Shown: piece by piece, positions 1 through 8,872 of the stretch | Numbering within the stretch: the stretch's first letter is position 1 | Layout of the letters: each line of letters opens with the position of its first letter | Assembly (NCBI GenBank): GCA_900320905.1 | Contig: ONTZ01000015.1 | Location: forward strand, 1-64,000 | Source of the DNA: an uncultured Prevotella sp. | GTDB lineage: Bacteria > Bacteroidota > Bacteroidia > Bacteroidales > Bacteroidaceae | Direction: 5' to 3' | DNA: 64,000 bases | Translations under genes and position numbers: made by a program | The notes under the pieces: generated by a model | The model's input: only the letters and a program-made list of their open reading frames with translations | The model's database searches: none | What the model was told of the DNA's origin: nothing

Positions 1-24
1 TTTTAGAAATTTAAGAGTTAATAA

Positions 25-1260
25 TTATAATTCGAGGTCGCCATCGAACACTTCGTGCCAAGGCAGACCTTGTTTGTTCAGTTGTTCCATAAACGGATCG
101 GGATCGAAGTCCTCTACGTTCCACACACCTGGTTTCTTCCAGATGCCCTTCACGAACATCATCGCACCAATCATAGCGGGTACACCAGTGGTGTAACTCA
201 CGCCCTGCATACCAGTCTCCTTGTAGGCTTCCTGATGCTTGCAGTTGTTATAGACATAGTAGGTATGCTCCTTGCCGTCCTTGATACCACGGATACGACA
301 GCCAATAGAGGTCTCGCCCTCGTAGTTCTCGCCGAGATCCTGCGGATTGGGCAGTACGGCTTTCAGGAACTGCAATGGCACAATCTTTACCTTAGCAGTG
401 CCTGAACCGTCTGCAAGAGGTGCCTCATACTCGATCTCGTCGATACGGCTCATGCCGATGTTTTGAATCACATCGAGGTGTTTCAGGTATTGCTCGCCAA
501 AGGTCATCCAGAAACGGCCCTGTTTGATGGTGGGATAGTTCTTTACCAGTGATTCCAGTTCCTCGTGGTGCAGCAGATATGACTCACGTGGTCCGATGTT
601 GGGGTAGGTGAGGGGCTTGTGAATCTCCAACGGCTCCGTCTCAATCCACTGACCGTCCTTATAATAGAGTCCTTTCTGCGTAATCTCACGGATATTGATC
701 TCGGGATTGAAGTTTGTGGCAAAGGCGTGGTGATGGTCACCAGCGTTGCAGTCCACGATGTCGAGGTAATGGATCTCGTCGAAGTGGTGTTTGGCAGCGT
801 AGGCTGTATAGACACCACTGACACCCGGATCGAAGCCACAACCGAGGATGGCTGTCAGACCAGCCTGCTCGAAACGGTCCTTATAGGCCCACTGCCAGGA
901 GTACTCAAAGTGTGCCTCGTCCTTCGGCTCGTAGTTGGCTGTGTCGAGGTAGTTACAGCCACAGGCCAGACAGGCATCCATAATCGTCAGGTCCTGATAG
1001 GGCAGGGCGAGGTTGATCACCAGTTCGGGCTTGTAGTCGTTGAACAGTGCTTTCAGTTGTTCCACATCGTCAGCGTCCACCTGAGCCGTCTTGATGTCCA
1101 TTTGATAACCTGCCTTATGGATGTCGGCCACAATCTTGTCACATTTTGCCTTTCTGCGGCTGGCAATCATAAAGTCCGTAAACACGTCGGCATTCTGTGC
1201 AATCTTGAATGCCGCTACCGTTGCGACGCCTCCGGCGCCAATCATCAAAACTTTTGCCAT
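25..1260 (-). CDS. saccharopine dehydrogenase-family protein, probable carboxynorspermidine synthase
   Basis: Protein of 411 residues. The N-terminal Rossmann motif VLMIGAGGVATVAAFKIA (about residues 4-21) binds NAD(P), and the following SRRKAKCDKI segment fits the saccharopine dehydrogenase fold. Proteins of this length in Bacteroidetes are usually named carboxynorspermidine synthase or dehydrogenase, which reductively condenses aspartate semialdehyde with a diamine. The sister assignment is a lysine-pathway saccharopine dehydrogenase. No partner decarboxylase (nspC) is in the window, so the substrate is inferred only. It starts at ATG 1260, 6 bp after the stop of the upstream minus-strand gene, so the two form an operon. 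No signal peptide is visible; it should be cytoplasmic. Confidence 0.8.
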   Translation of the reverse strand: MAKVLMIGAGGVATVAAFKIAQNADVFTDFMIASRRKAKCDKIVADIHKAGYQMDIKTAQVDADDVEQLKALFNDYKPELVINLALPYQDLTIMDACLACGCNYLDTANYEPKDEAHFEYSWQWAYKDRFEQAGLTAILGCGFDPGVSGVYTAYAAKHHFDEIHYLDIVDCNAGDHHHAFATNFNPEINIREITQKGLYYKDGQWIETEPLEIHKPLTYPNIGPRESYLLHHEELESLVKNYPTIKQGRFWMTFGEQYLKHLDVIQNIGMSRIDEIEYEAPLADGSGTAKVKIVPLQFLKAVLPNPQDLGENYEGETSIGCRIRGIKDGKEHTYYVYNNCKHQEAYKETGMQGVSYTTGVPAMIGAMMFVKGIWKKPGVWNVEDFDPDPFMEQLNKQGLPWHEVFDGDLEL

Positions 1261-1266
1261 AGTCTT

Positions 1267-1845
1267 TTATATTTTTTCACTTTTCACTTCTTCTGCGCGA
1301 ATGCCGAGGGCAGCCATCAGCGAGTAGCCCAGGATTTCCTGTTGGAAAGGGCCGCCAGTCATAGGCTGCATGGCGAACACCGTGATGCGCTTGTCATCGT
1401 CCGTCTTGCGAAGCGCCTCGCGTACCTTATTATATATATTAGGGTCTTCGGCATTGGGAATCACCATCACACGCTTCACCTCCTTCTGGGTGCAGACCAG
1501 TTGCAGGGTGTCAATGAACTGCTGCTCACTGCCTACGATGTCCTCCGCAGGATAGGCATTGATGACGAACTCGCCGAGGTGATCCTTGAAGGCCTTACCG
1601 TTCAGTTCCTCGTAGTTGCCTGGGACGAAGTTGTCCATCGCCTTCTTCTGCTTGCCGTGCAACAGGATGACCTGCGTCTCCTGCTCTCCTTCACGGATAC
1701 CTCCGTCGAGCGCCACACAGTCTATCCACTTGGCGAAATCAGCCTGTGGAATGCGGCGCCCTATCATGCGCTCAAAGTTCACAATCAGATTGAATGCGAC
1801 TTTGTCGACGTAGTCCGCGTCAACCAGTATCACGTTGTTGTTCAT
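1267..1845 (-). CDS. conserved hypothetical protein, first gene of a two-gene operon
   Basis: Protein of 192 residues beginning MNNNVILVDADYVDKVAFNL. I do not recognise a named family. The alternating hydrophobic segments with an early DADYVD motif and a later VKRVMVIPNAED segment resemble a small alpha/beta (NYN/PIN-like) fold, but that is inference. The ATG at 1845 is chosen because a longer reading would need TTG at 1857, which lies inside the -7 promoter box. The last residues, EEVKSEKI, are encoded by a short heptamer repeat (AGTGAAA) also seen at the ends of unrelated genes in this window, so the tail is probably not functional. It is followed 6 bp later by the saccharopine dehydrogenase-family gene. 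Confidence 0.7.
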   Translation of the reverse strand: MNNNVILVDADYVDKVAFNLIVNFERMIGRRIPQADFAKWIDCVALDGGIREGEQETQVILLHGKQKKAMDNFVPGNYEELNGKAFKDHLGEFVINAYPAEDIVGSEQQFIDTLQLVCTQKEVKRVMVIPNAEDPNIYNKVREALRKTDDDKRITVFAMQPMTGGPFQQEILGYSLMAALGIRAEEVKSEKI

Positions 1846-1854
1846 ACTAGAAGG

Positions 1855-1862
1855 CAAAGTTA
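1855..1862 (-). promoter_or_regulatory. -7 promoter box, very short leader
   Basis: Reads TAACTTTG on the minus strand, matching the Bacteroidetes -7 consensus TAnnTTTG. It lies only 9 bp before the ATG at 1845, so the transcript would be almost leaderless. Confidence 0.55.
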
Positions 1863-1921
1863 CATATTCTTGCGGAGATTGCCAAGAATATAGGCTATTA
1901 TTTTTTATTTTTTTCGATAAA

Positions 1922-1953
1922 TTTGGTGTTTTCCTTGCTTATTTGTACCTTTG
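1922..1953 (+). promoter_or_regulatory. promoter of nhaD
   Basis: A -33 element TTTG (1922-1925) and a -7 box TACCTTTG (1946-1953) are separated by 20 bp, the usual Bacteroidetes primary-sigma spacing. The nhaD start codon follows 41 bp downstream. Confidence 0.7.
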
Positions 1954-1994
1954 CACGCACTTTTGCAGTAATAACAAATAAGAAACAGTAAGAT

Positions 1995-3329
1995 ATGTCT
2001 ACATTATCCCTACTTATCGTCGTCGTCTTTTGCATCGGCTACCTGTGCATTGCCTTGGAGGGCGTGACGAAAATCAACAAGGCAGCCATCGCACTGTTGA
2101 TGTGTGTGTTGTGTTGGACGCTGTTGATGACAGGCCCCGCCGACTACTATCCCGCCATTGCCGGAGAGAGTATCATCCATCATATCAGTGAGGTCATCGA
2201 GCACCATTTGGGCGATGCGGCTGGTACGCTGTTCTTTCTGATGGGCGCCATGACCATCGTTGAGATTGTCGACTCCAACGGCGGTTTCAACTTTGTGCGT
2301 GACACCATCAAGACACGTTCCAAGCGCAAACTTATGTGGCGTGTGGCCCTGATGACTTTCTTCCTCTCTGCCATCCTCGACAACCTGACGACAAGTATCG
2401 TGATGATTATGGTGCTGCGCAAACTGGTGCAGAGCCAGACAGACCGACTGCTCTATGCTGCTCTAGTGGTTATTGCTGCCAACTCGGGAGGTGCCTTCTC
2501 GCCCATCGGCGACGTCACCACCATCATGCTATGGATTAAGGGTGTCATCACCACGCAGGGAGTCATCAGTGAGATATTTGTGCCGTCGCTGGTGTCGATG
2601 TTGGTGCCTGCCTTCATCCTCCAATTCCAGTTGAAGGGCAAGTTCGACAAGTCGCAGAACCTGCCGAAGGCTGACATCAGCCAGTTCACGAAGGCCCAAC
2701 GTAACGTCATTTTCTGGTTAGGAGTAGGTGGCTTGTGCTTCGTGCCGATTTTTAAGACCATTACCCATCTGCCTCCGTTCATGGGCATCCTGCTCGTGCT
2801 CGGCATCCTCTGGACAGTCACGGAGATCTTCCACCACAATACAGCCGAAGACGATACGATGGCCCAGCGCGTCAGCGACCTTCTTTCCCGTATTGACCTC
2901 TCTACGATTATGTTCTTCCTCGGTATCCTGATGGCCGTAGCCGTGTTGCAGGAAATCGGCGTGCTCACCATGCTGGGCGGCGTGCTTGATTCCACCTTCG
3001 AGGGTAACCATTATCTGGTGACAGGCATCATCGGTGTGCTGTCATCCATTGTCGATAATGTGCCGCTTGTGGCAGGTTGTATGGGTATGTATCCTGTGGC
3101 TGCTGCTGGCGATATGGCTGTCGACGGCATCTTCTGGCAGTTGCTGGCCTACTGTGCCGGCGTGGGCGGTTCGATGCTTATCATCGGCTCTGCCGCCGGC
3201 GTTGTCGTCATGGGCTTGGAGAAGATTACCTTCGGCTGGTACATGAAGAAGATCACGTGGATCGCCTTCGTCGGCTACCTTGCTGGTATTCTCATCTACT
3301 GGCTCGAACGTATGCTGATGTTCTCATAG
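1995..3329 (+). CDS. nhaD: NhaD-type Na+/H+ antiporter
   Basis: A 444-residue inner-membrane protein with about 11-12 hydrophobic segments, of the usual length for the NhaD/ArsB-like ion transporter family. Segments such as LDNLTTSIVMIMVLRKLV and NSGGAFSPIGDVTTIMLW are typical of the family: the D-N-T and G-A/D-V-T motifs lie in the two broken helices that form the ion site. It should exchange cytoplasmic Na+ (or Li+) for H+. It has its own promoter and is monocistronic. Its stop overlaps the end of the convergent sensor kinase gene by 6 bp, with no terminator between them. Confidence 0.88.
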   Translation: MSTLSLLIVVVFCIGYLCIALEGVTKINKAAIALLMCVLCWTLLMTGPADYYPAIAGESIIHHISEVIEHHLGDAAGTLFFLMGAMTIVEIVDSNGGFNFVRDTIKTRSKRKLMWRVALMTFFLSAILDNLTTSIVMIMVLRKLVQSQTDRLLYAALVVIAANSGGAFSPIGDVTTIMLWIKGVITTQGVISEIFVPSLVSMLVPAFILQFQLKGKFDKSQNLPKADISQFTKAQRNVIFWLGVGGLCFVPIFKTITHLPPFMGILLVLGILWTVTEIFHHNTAEDDTMAQRVSDLLSRIDLSTIMFFLGILMAVAVLQEIGVLTMLGGVLDSTFEGNHYLVTGIIGVLSSIVDNVPLVAGCMGMYPVAAAGDMAVDGIFWQLLAYCAGVGGSMLIIGSAAGVVVMGLEKITFGWYMKKITWIAFVGYLAGILIYWLERMLMFS

Positions 3330-6089
3330 CATCGGCATTTCTTTCGGAATCCAGAGCCAGAAAGTAGAGCCTTTGCCTTCACCTTCAGAAGTTACACCGA
3401 TCTTACCGTTGCAGTGCTCAGCGATGCTCTTGCAGATGCTGAGGCCGAGACCTGTACCTTGTACGAAGTCGTCGAGTTTGACGAAACGCTCGAAGACAGC
3501 ATCCTGCTTCTCCTTAGGAATACCGGCTCCTGTGTCTTCGCAGTAGAGATAGATACCGTCGTCCTGTTCGCGGTAGCCCACCTTGATGTGACCAGTCTTC
3601 GTGTATTTCACGGCATTGGTGGTGAAGTTGGTAAGCACCTGCTGGATGCGGCCCTTGTCGAGCACAGCGGGGAAGGTCTCGTAGGGATTGTCCTTGATGA
3701 AGGGGATGCCTGCCTCGGCCACACGCTGTTCCAGGGTCTGGCAGATATCGTCGAACACCTGGGCAAAGTCGCACGGCATGGGCTCGATGGCGAGAGCCTG
3801 ACCCATACTGGATGCTTCAAGGATGTCGTTGATGAGGCGCAACAGCATGTCGCAGTTGTTGCGGATAATACGGATAAACTCTATACGTTCGGCAGGCGTT
3901 TCAACCATTTGGAGAATGTCGCTGAAACCAACGATGGCATTCAGTGGTGTGCGTATCTCGTGGGTCATATTGGCGAGGAAGGCGGCTTTCAGGTGTCCGG
4001 AGTCCTCTGCACGGGCAGATTCTTCCTTCAATTTCTGCTGGGCTTCCATCAGGTCGGTAATGTTACGTGCCACGCCGAAATATTCGACGAGGCCGCCCTT
4101 CTCGTCGAAGATCGGGATGCCGCTGATGGCGTACCATACGGGGCTGGCAACCATCGGTGTGTAATTGTAATGGTGGATGACGTTGATGGGCTGGTGCATA
4201 CTGATGAGTTCGCGCAGATTGTTCACTGATATCGTGCGCTCCTTATCTGGCACACCGGCAAAGAACTCCTCAAAGGTTTCCGTATAGCCTTTCTCGTGGG
4301 GATTCACCGTAAAATTGATGGTCTCCATCTTGGTGTCGAAGTTCCAGATGAACATCTCGCTCTGTTCCAGCAGGTAGCCCAACTGGTCTTCGTAGCGGTT
4401 GATGGCCTCATTCGCTTTGCTGATTTCCTCATTATGCTTGCGCAGTTCCAGATATATGTCCCGCTCGGCTGTAATATCGCGGGCGGTGATGACATAGTAG
4501 ATGAGGTGGTCGTTGTCGTCGAACACGGGTTTGATACGTATCTCCATGTAGATATCGACATTGTTTTCAGGGATAACCAGATGGTGACAACCGTGTAGGG
4601 GCTCACGGCTCTCAGGGGTGAAGTCACCTTTGACGGGAGGAACATCGAAGAGGTTGACGCTGCGGAAATAGGAGGCATTTTCGTCGGTGATGCCAAAGAG
4701 ACTACGCATCTCCTGATTGAAGTCGAGCAGATGGCCTTTGCTGTCATAGAACGACATGGCCACAATATTGGTGTCAAACACCTTCATGTATTTGTTCCAC
4801 AGTTCTCTGTTTTCGCGTTCTTCCTTCAATTCGTTAGTGATGTCCTTGGTGGTATAGACGATGTACTTGGTTTTGCCATCCTCGATTTCGGCGATGGCAT
4901 TACCATAGTAGTTCCTCCACTCCGGGTGTTCGTCGGTGCCACGGTTGAACAGGATCTTGATGTCAAACTTCTGTTGCTCCCCACGGATGAGTCTTGTATT
5001 GCACTCATGCAGATATTTGCCTTGCTCGGGGGGCATGCGCCTGATGAACTCCTGTGGCAACATAGTCTCTGTGGGTAGTATTTTGCCATGCAAATTACGG
5101 AGAAGATTACCTTCTATGTCATATTCCAGGACAGAGAATTCGCCCATGCCAAGGGCGGTCTTCATCATACTGTTGAGTTCAGTAGACTTACGGACGGCAG
5201 CATTGACACGTAAGGTGATAAGGCGGTTGATGAGGAATCCGGCAAAGATAGCCAATGCAAGAGCCAAAAGAATGATGAGGGACACAGGGGAGGTGTCGTC
5301 GTGAACGCGCTCAGGGTGGAACCATTTGTCGTGAATGATCTCAAGTTCACCGTTCTGTTCCAGACGGGTGTATTCGTCATCGATGATATCCACCAGTTCC
5401 TTGTTATAGCCGATGATACGGAGTTCACCGGCAGGGATATCAATCTCGTCGAGAATGATGTTGTCGAGATTCAGTTCCTTGATTTTGCTGGCCAGAGGTA
5501 TTTCGCCCCAGATAAAGTATTTGTAGCGTCCTGAGCGGATGCCTGTCAGTGCATCCTTAGGCGTGTGATATTCGCGTGTAAAGGGAATGGAGTCGATATA
5601 GTTGAGGCGCAGGGCGGCATAGTCATTGCGTTTGAGGATGAGGGTGTCACTGGCGGTGAGGTCGCTGATATGGTTGAGGGGCGGGGTGGTGGCGAGGCGG
5701 GCCACTTTGAGGGTGTAGTAATTGATGTATTTCTTGGTGGAGGCGTAGGGCTCCATATGATAGTAGGCGTAGAGGGCGTGGATGAGGTCGGCCTGACGCT
5801 TCTCGAACATTTCAGAGGCAATGTACCACTCCTGCGTGACGAACTTGTGGGGGATGTCAAGGCGGGTGAAGATGAGGTCGAGCACCTCGATGTTGTAGCC
5901 GGCGGGCTTACCCTCGTTGTTCAGGAACTCGAAGGGCTGGAAGTCCCAGTCGCTCACGATAATGAGTGGCTTTTCATCGGAGTAGCCGTAGGTCTCCTTG
6001 GCGGATACAGTGAATAGTGAATAGTGAATAGTGAATAGTACTATCAATACTCTGATCCAGTTGATGCGTATATGTTGTCTTGTTTTCAT
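3324..6089 (-). CDS. sensor histidine kinase with periplasmic SBP_bac_3 domain and PAS repeats (kinase 1, His-type)
   Basis: Membrane kinase of 921 residues. It has a signal peptide, then a periplasmic solute-binding domain of the amino-acid (SBP_bac_3) type at about 35-255, a membrane helix near 265-290, three PAS domains (about 300-680), HisKA and HATPase_c. The H-box reads NMTHEIRTPL with phosphoacceptor His710. The N-box (TNAVKYT), G1 (EDTGAGIP) and G2 (GTGLGLSI) are intact, so it should be active. There is no receiver domain and no response regulator nearby. Its ATG overlaps the stop of kinase 2 by 4 bp (ATGA). It is the last gene of the four-kinase operon. Four heptamer repeats sit inside the signal-peptide coding region. 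The ligand is unknown. Confidence 0.9.
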   Translation of the reverse strand: MKTRQHIRINWIRVLIVLFTIHYSLFTVSAKETYGYSDEKPLIIVSDWDFQPFEFLNNEGKPAGYNIEVLDLIFTRLDIPHKFVTQEWYIASEMFEKRQADLIHALYAYYHMEPYASTKKYINYYTLKVARLATTPPLNHISDLTASDTLILKRNDYAALRLNYIDSIPFTREYHTPKDALTGIRSGRYKYFIWGEIPLASKIKELNLDNIILDEIDIPAGELRIIGYNKELVDIIDDEYTRLEQNGELEIIHDKWFHPERVHDDTSPVSLIILLALALAIFAGFLINRLITLRVNAAVRKSTELNSMMKTALGMGEFSVLEYDIEGNLLRNLHGKILPTETMLPQEFIRRMPPEQGKYLHECNTRLIRGEQQKFDIKILFNRGTDEHPEWRNYYGNAIAEIEDGKTKYIVYTTKDITNELKEERENRELWNKYMKVFDTNIVAMSFYDSKGHLLDFNQEMRSLFGITDENASYFRSVNLFDVPPVKGDFTPESREPLHGCHHLVIPENNVDIYMEIRIKPVFDDNDHLIYYVITARDITAERDIYLELRKHNEEISKANEAINRYEDQLGYLLEQSEMFIWNFDTKMETINFTVNPHEKGYTETFEEFFAGVPDKERTISVNNLRELISMHQPINVIHHYNYTPMVASPVWYAISGIPIFDEKGGLVEYFGVARNITDLMEAQQKLKEESARAEDSGHLKAAFLANMTHEIRTPLNAIVGFSDILQMVETPAERIEFIRIIRNNCDMLLRLINDILEASSMGQALAIEPMPCDFAQVFDDICQTLEQRVAEAGIPFIKDNPYETFPAVLDKGRIQQVLTNFTTNAVKYTKTGHIKVGYREQDDGIYLYCEDTGAGIPKEKQDAVFERFVKLDDFVQGTGLGLSICKSIAEHCNGKIGVTSEGEGKGSTFWLWIPKEMPML
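6011..6038. repeat. four perfect TGAATAG heptamers in the kinase 1 signal peptide
   Basis: Four exact copies of TGAATAG in tandem. On the coding strand they encode part of the hydrophobic signal-peptide core (LFTIHYSLFTVS). The unit length of 7 is not a multiple of three, so a gain or loss of one copy would shift the frame. Confidence 0.9.
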
Positions 6090-8857
6090 TTGCGGTCTAT
6101 TTCGATTAGTTTGCAGGGGATGGATACCCAGACAATAGTGCCTTCACCTTCACCGGACTTGATGGTAATCTTGCCGTTCATCTGGCTGATGATTTCCTGA
6201 CAGATGCTGAGGCCGAGACCTGTACGATGTCCATCGGTACTCATAAACCTGTCGAAGATGCGGTCGAGCATACTCTCTGGTATACCGTTTCCTGTATCCT
6301 GGAAGGTAAGAACGAGGTTGTCGCCCGTATAATCGTAGCGGGCACGTACCTGTCCGGAAATGGTGTTCTGTGCTGCATTGGCTATGATCTGGTCGATCAC
6401 GGTACCGATGGCCTGATCGTCAACTTCCACCACAAGATGATTGTATGGGTTGTCGATGCTATATGTGATATCAGGCTTCTTATAGTTGAACCACGCTGCT
6501 TGGCAGCGAGTCTCAAAGACGGCTGCAAAGTCGATGGGCTTTGGTTTGAACTCAATCATCCTGGCATCCAGACGTGACAGATAGAGAATATTGTTGATGA
6601 GTTTCAACAGCGTGGATGCACTCTCCTTGATCTGAGTAATGAATACGGCTTCGTCTTCGGGTGCATGTTCCGTCTCGAAGAGTTCTGCAAATCCTACGAC
6701 ACTGCTGAGCGGGGTACGGATCTCGTAACTCATATTGCGGAGGAAGGTGTTCTTCAAGGTTTCCACCTCTTGGGCCTTGATGGTCTCTCGTTCCAGTTCC
6801 TCCTCGGTGGCCTTGATCTCACTGACATCACGGCAGATACCGAAGTAGCCCGTCACGCCGCCTTCACTGTCGAAGATGGGGATGAACGACAGATGGAGAT
6901 AAAGTGGCATACCATGAATGCGCAGTGAGGTCTTGACGGTTGTCTTGATGGAGGCTGCCGTGAGGTTGTCCATCGCGTTGAGCAGCCGCTGGGCTTTCTT
7001 CTTATATTCCTCGTCTGTCAGTTCGATGGTACGTGTCTGCGTCAGTTCATATTGCACATGGTCGGTCTCGCTGTAAATGTTCAGTGTATGTGTATCGGGT
7101 GAGTAGGTGACGATACGCAGGTTACCATTCTGCAACACATAGTCGATGTTCTTGATATACTTTCCCATCTGGATGTTGGCCTCCTGTAATAGTTGGATAT
7201 TCTTCTGCAAATTTGTATAGGACTTGGCCACTTCCGTCACATTACGCCCTGTGCCGTAAATACTCAAGAGCCTGCCCTGATTATCTCGTACAGGCACTAG
7301 TTTCAGTTCATAGTACATTTCAGAGCGCTTGAGAAACATGTTCAGGACACGTTTGTCGTCAGAATTATTATGATATATCTGAGTCAGGTATATCGGTTCC
7401 ATGGTGTCAAGATCAACCTCCATACCAAGCACTTGGCTGACAGATATCTTGCTTGACAGTATCTCTTCTTTCTTACCGCGGAAAGCCATCCATGCCTTCT
7501 CGTTCATATCGATGATGATGCCATTTTCGTCATAGACAATCATGTCTATCATGGCAGAGTTAAATATGGCCTGATAGCGGAGCATATTCTCCTTGGCTTG
7601 CTTTTGTTTGAGTCGATCTTCTGTGGTGTCGCTTCGCGTACCTATAATATCAGTGGGGTGTCCTTCCTTGTCACGACGCAATACGGAGAGGTCAACGGTG
7701 AAGTTGCGCAGTTCCGTATCAGAAGCCTCGTCCTTACCAATGATATTGAGGGTGACGTGCTCCTCCTTCTGGCTCGAGATGCTGGCCAGGGCATTGCTGA
7801 GGCGTTCGAAATCCGAAGGCGTGGTCTGTCTGAAAAAGTCAACAGAAGGACGAGTGGGCATCGGATTGCCTTTTTCATCCAACGGGGTAACGGCTCTCGA
7901 AGCCACATGGTATATCCATATGCGCACTTTACTGGTGTTGAGGATCAGTGCCAGACGGTTGTTGTCGTTATGCAGCAACATCTTCATTTTCCTCTCACGC
8001 TGGCGGTAGATGACATAATAGATCAGCGAAGCAAGGGCACCCAGTGCCAGCAAGATGGCCAGTCGCCATACCCAGGAGGGAATGCCTGAGTCCTGGCGTT
8101 CCGGATAGAACCATTTGTTCTGGATGGAAGTCAGTCGGTCCTGGGAGCGCAGGATGGTGTAGACACTGTCGATGCGCTGCAACAGACGGGGATTGTTCGA
8201 CATGAACTTGTATTCTCCGTGCTGGACATCGACGGGGGAGAGTTCCAGATTGTCGAACTGGAACTTATGGATGAGCCATTTCAGGGAGAGCGTGTTCCAC
8301 ACAATCTGACTGCTCGGGTCGAGATGTGCCTTTTGGACGGCCTCCTGCATGTCATCGTATGGGACGGCATTTTTACCCCAGCCCTTGCGGATCATCAGAT
8401 GGTGGCTGAAACTGCCATTGTGGACGATGACGCGGTAGTTGGCCAGATCTTCCATCTCGTAGATGACCGGTCTGATACCTTTCTGGTGTACAATACTATG
8501 GGTGAACAGTTGGAGCACGGATTTGCCGTACATGGCATAGTCGTCGTGGAAGTGGGCATCCATGCCGCACATCAGGTCAGCCTGTCCTGCCTTCAAGTCG
8601 TTGAGTGCCTCGCTGGTGGGTTTCAGTTTGATGATATAGGGGATGTCAAGTTCCTTGAAGATGAGTTTGAGCAGGTCGATGTTGTAGCCTACGGGCTCGC
8701 CATTCTCATTCAGGAAGGCATAGGGCCAGAGGTCCCATGCGTCTTCATACACGAGGGGATTGTCTTTGGTGAAGACTCTTGTACTGTCACTCTCCTGTGC
8801 GGAAGTTGCAGTGAGTGACAAGAGATATGTAATCAGTATCAGCCAGATTCTATTCAT
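6086..8857 (-). CDS. histidine-kinase-like sensor with SBP_bac_3 domain, phosphoacceptor His replaced by Tyr (kinase 2, Tyr-type)
   Basis: Protein of 923 residues laid out like kinase 1: signal peptide, periplasmic SBP_bac_3-type domain (about 30-255), membrane helix near 268-288, PAS region, HisKA-like helices and HATPase_c. The H-box reads NMSYEIRTPL, so the residue that should be the phosphorylated His is Tyr711 (codon TAC, read from the sequence). The ATPase domain keeps an N-box Asn (ANAAQNT), G1 (DTGNGIP) and G2 (RTGLGLSI), so ATP binding looks possible. It may act as a partner or regulator of kinase 1, but this is inference. It begins 15 bp after kinase 3 ends and overlaps kinase 1 by 4 bp. 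Confidence 0.88.
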   Translation of the reverse strand: MNRIWLILITYLLSLTATSAQESDSTRVFTKDNPLVYEDAWDLWPYAFLNENGEPVGYNIDLLKLIFKELDIPYIIKLKPTSEALNDLKAGQADLMCGMDAHFHDDYAMYGKSVLQLFTHSIVHQKGIRPVIYEMEDLANYRVIVHNGSFSHHLMIRKGWGKNAVPYDDMQEAVQKAHLDPSSQIVWNTLSLKWLIHKFQFDNLELSPVDVQHGEYKFMSNNPRLLQRIDSVYTILRSQDRLTSIQNKWFYPERQDSGIPSWVWRLAILLALGALASLIYYVIYRQRERKMKMLLHNDNNRLALILNTSKVRIWIYHVASRAVTPLDEKGNPMPTRPSVDFFRQTTPSDFERLSNALASISSQKEEHVTLNIIGKDEASDTELRNFTVDLSVLRRDKEGHPTDIIGTRSDTTEDRLKQKQAKENMLRYQAIFNSAMIDMIVYDENGIIIDMNEKAWMAFRGKKEEILSSKISVSQVLGMEVDLDTMEPIYLTQIYHNNSDDKRVLNMFLKRSEMYYELKLVPVRDNQGRLLSIYGTGRNVTEVAKSYTNLQKNIQLLQEANIQMGKYIKNIDYVLQNGNLRIVTYSPDTHTLNIYSETDHVQYELTQTRTIELTDEEYKKKAQRLLNAMDNLTAASIKTTVKTSLRIHGMPLYLHLSFIPIFDSEGGVTGYFGICRDVSEIKATEEELERETIKAQEVETLKNTFLRNMSYEIRTPLSSVVGFAELFETEHAPEDEAVFITQIKESASTLLKLINNILYLSRLDARMIEFKPKPIDFAAVFETRCQAAWFNYKKPDITYSIDNPYNHLVVEVDDQAIGTVIDQIIANAAQNTISGQVRARYDYTGDNLVLTFQDTGNGIPESMLDRIFDRFMSTDGHRTGLGLSICQEIISQMNGKITIKSGEGEGTIVWVSIPCKLIEIDRK

Positions 8858-8872
8858 ATATGCGGTAGCAAA

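Noticed and set aside
619..1893. Long plus-strand open frame (424 codons) opposite the first two genes
   Set aside because: It lies antisense to two genes with clear folds and promoters, has no recognisable motif and is rich in residues expected from reverse reading.
3414..4229. 271-codon plus-strand frame opposite kinase 1
   Set aside because: It is the mirror of the HisKA and HATPase region, with no signal, no motif and no start context.
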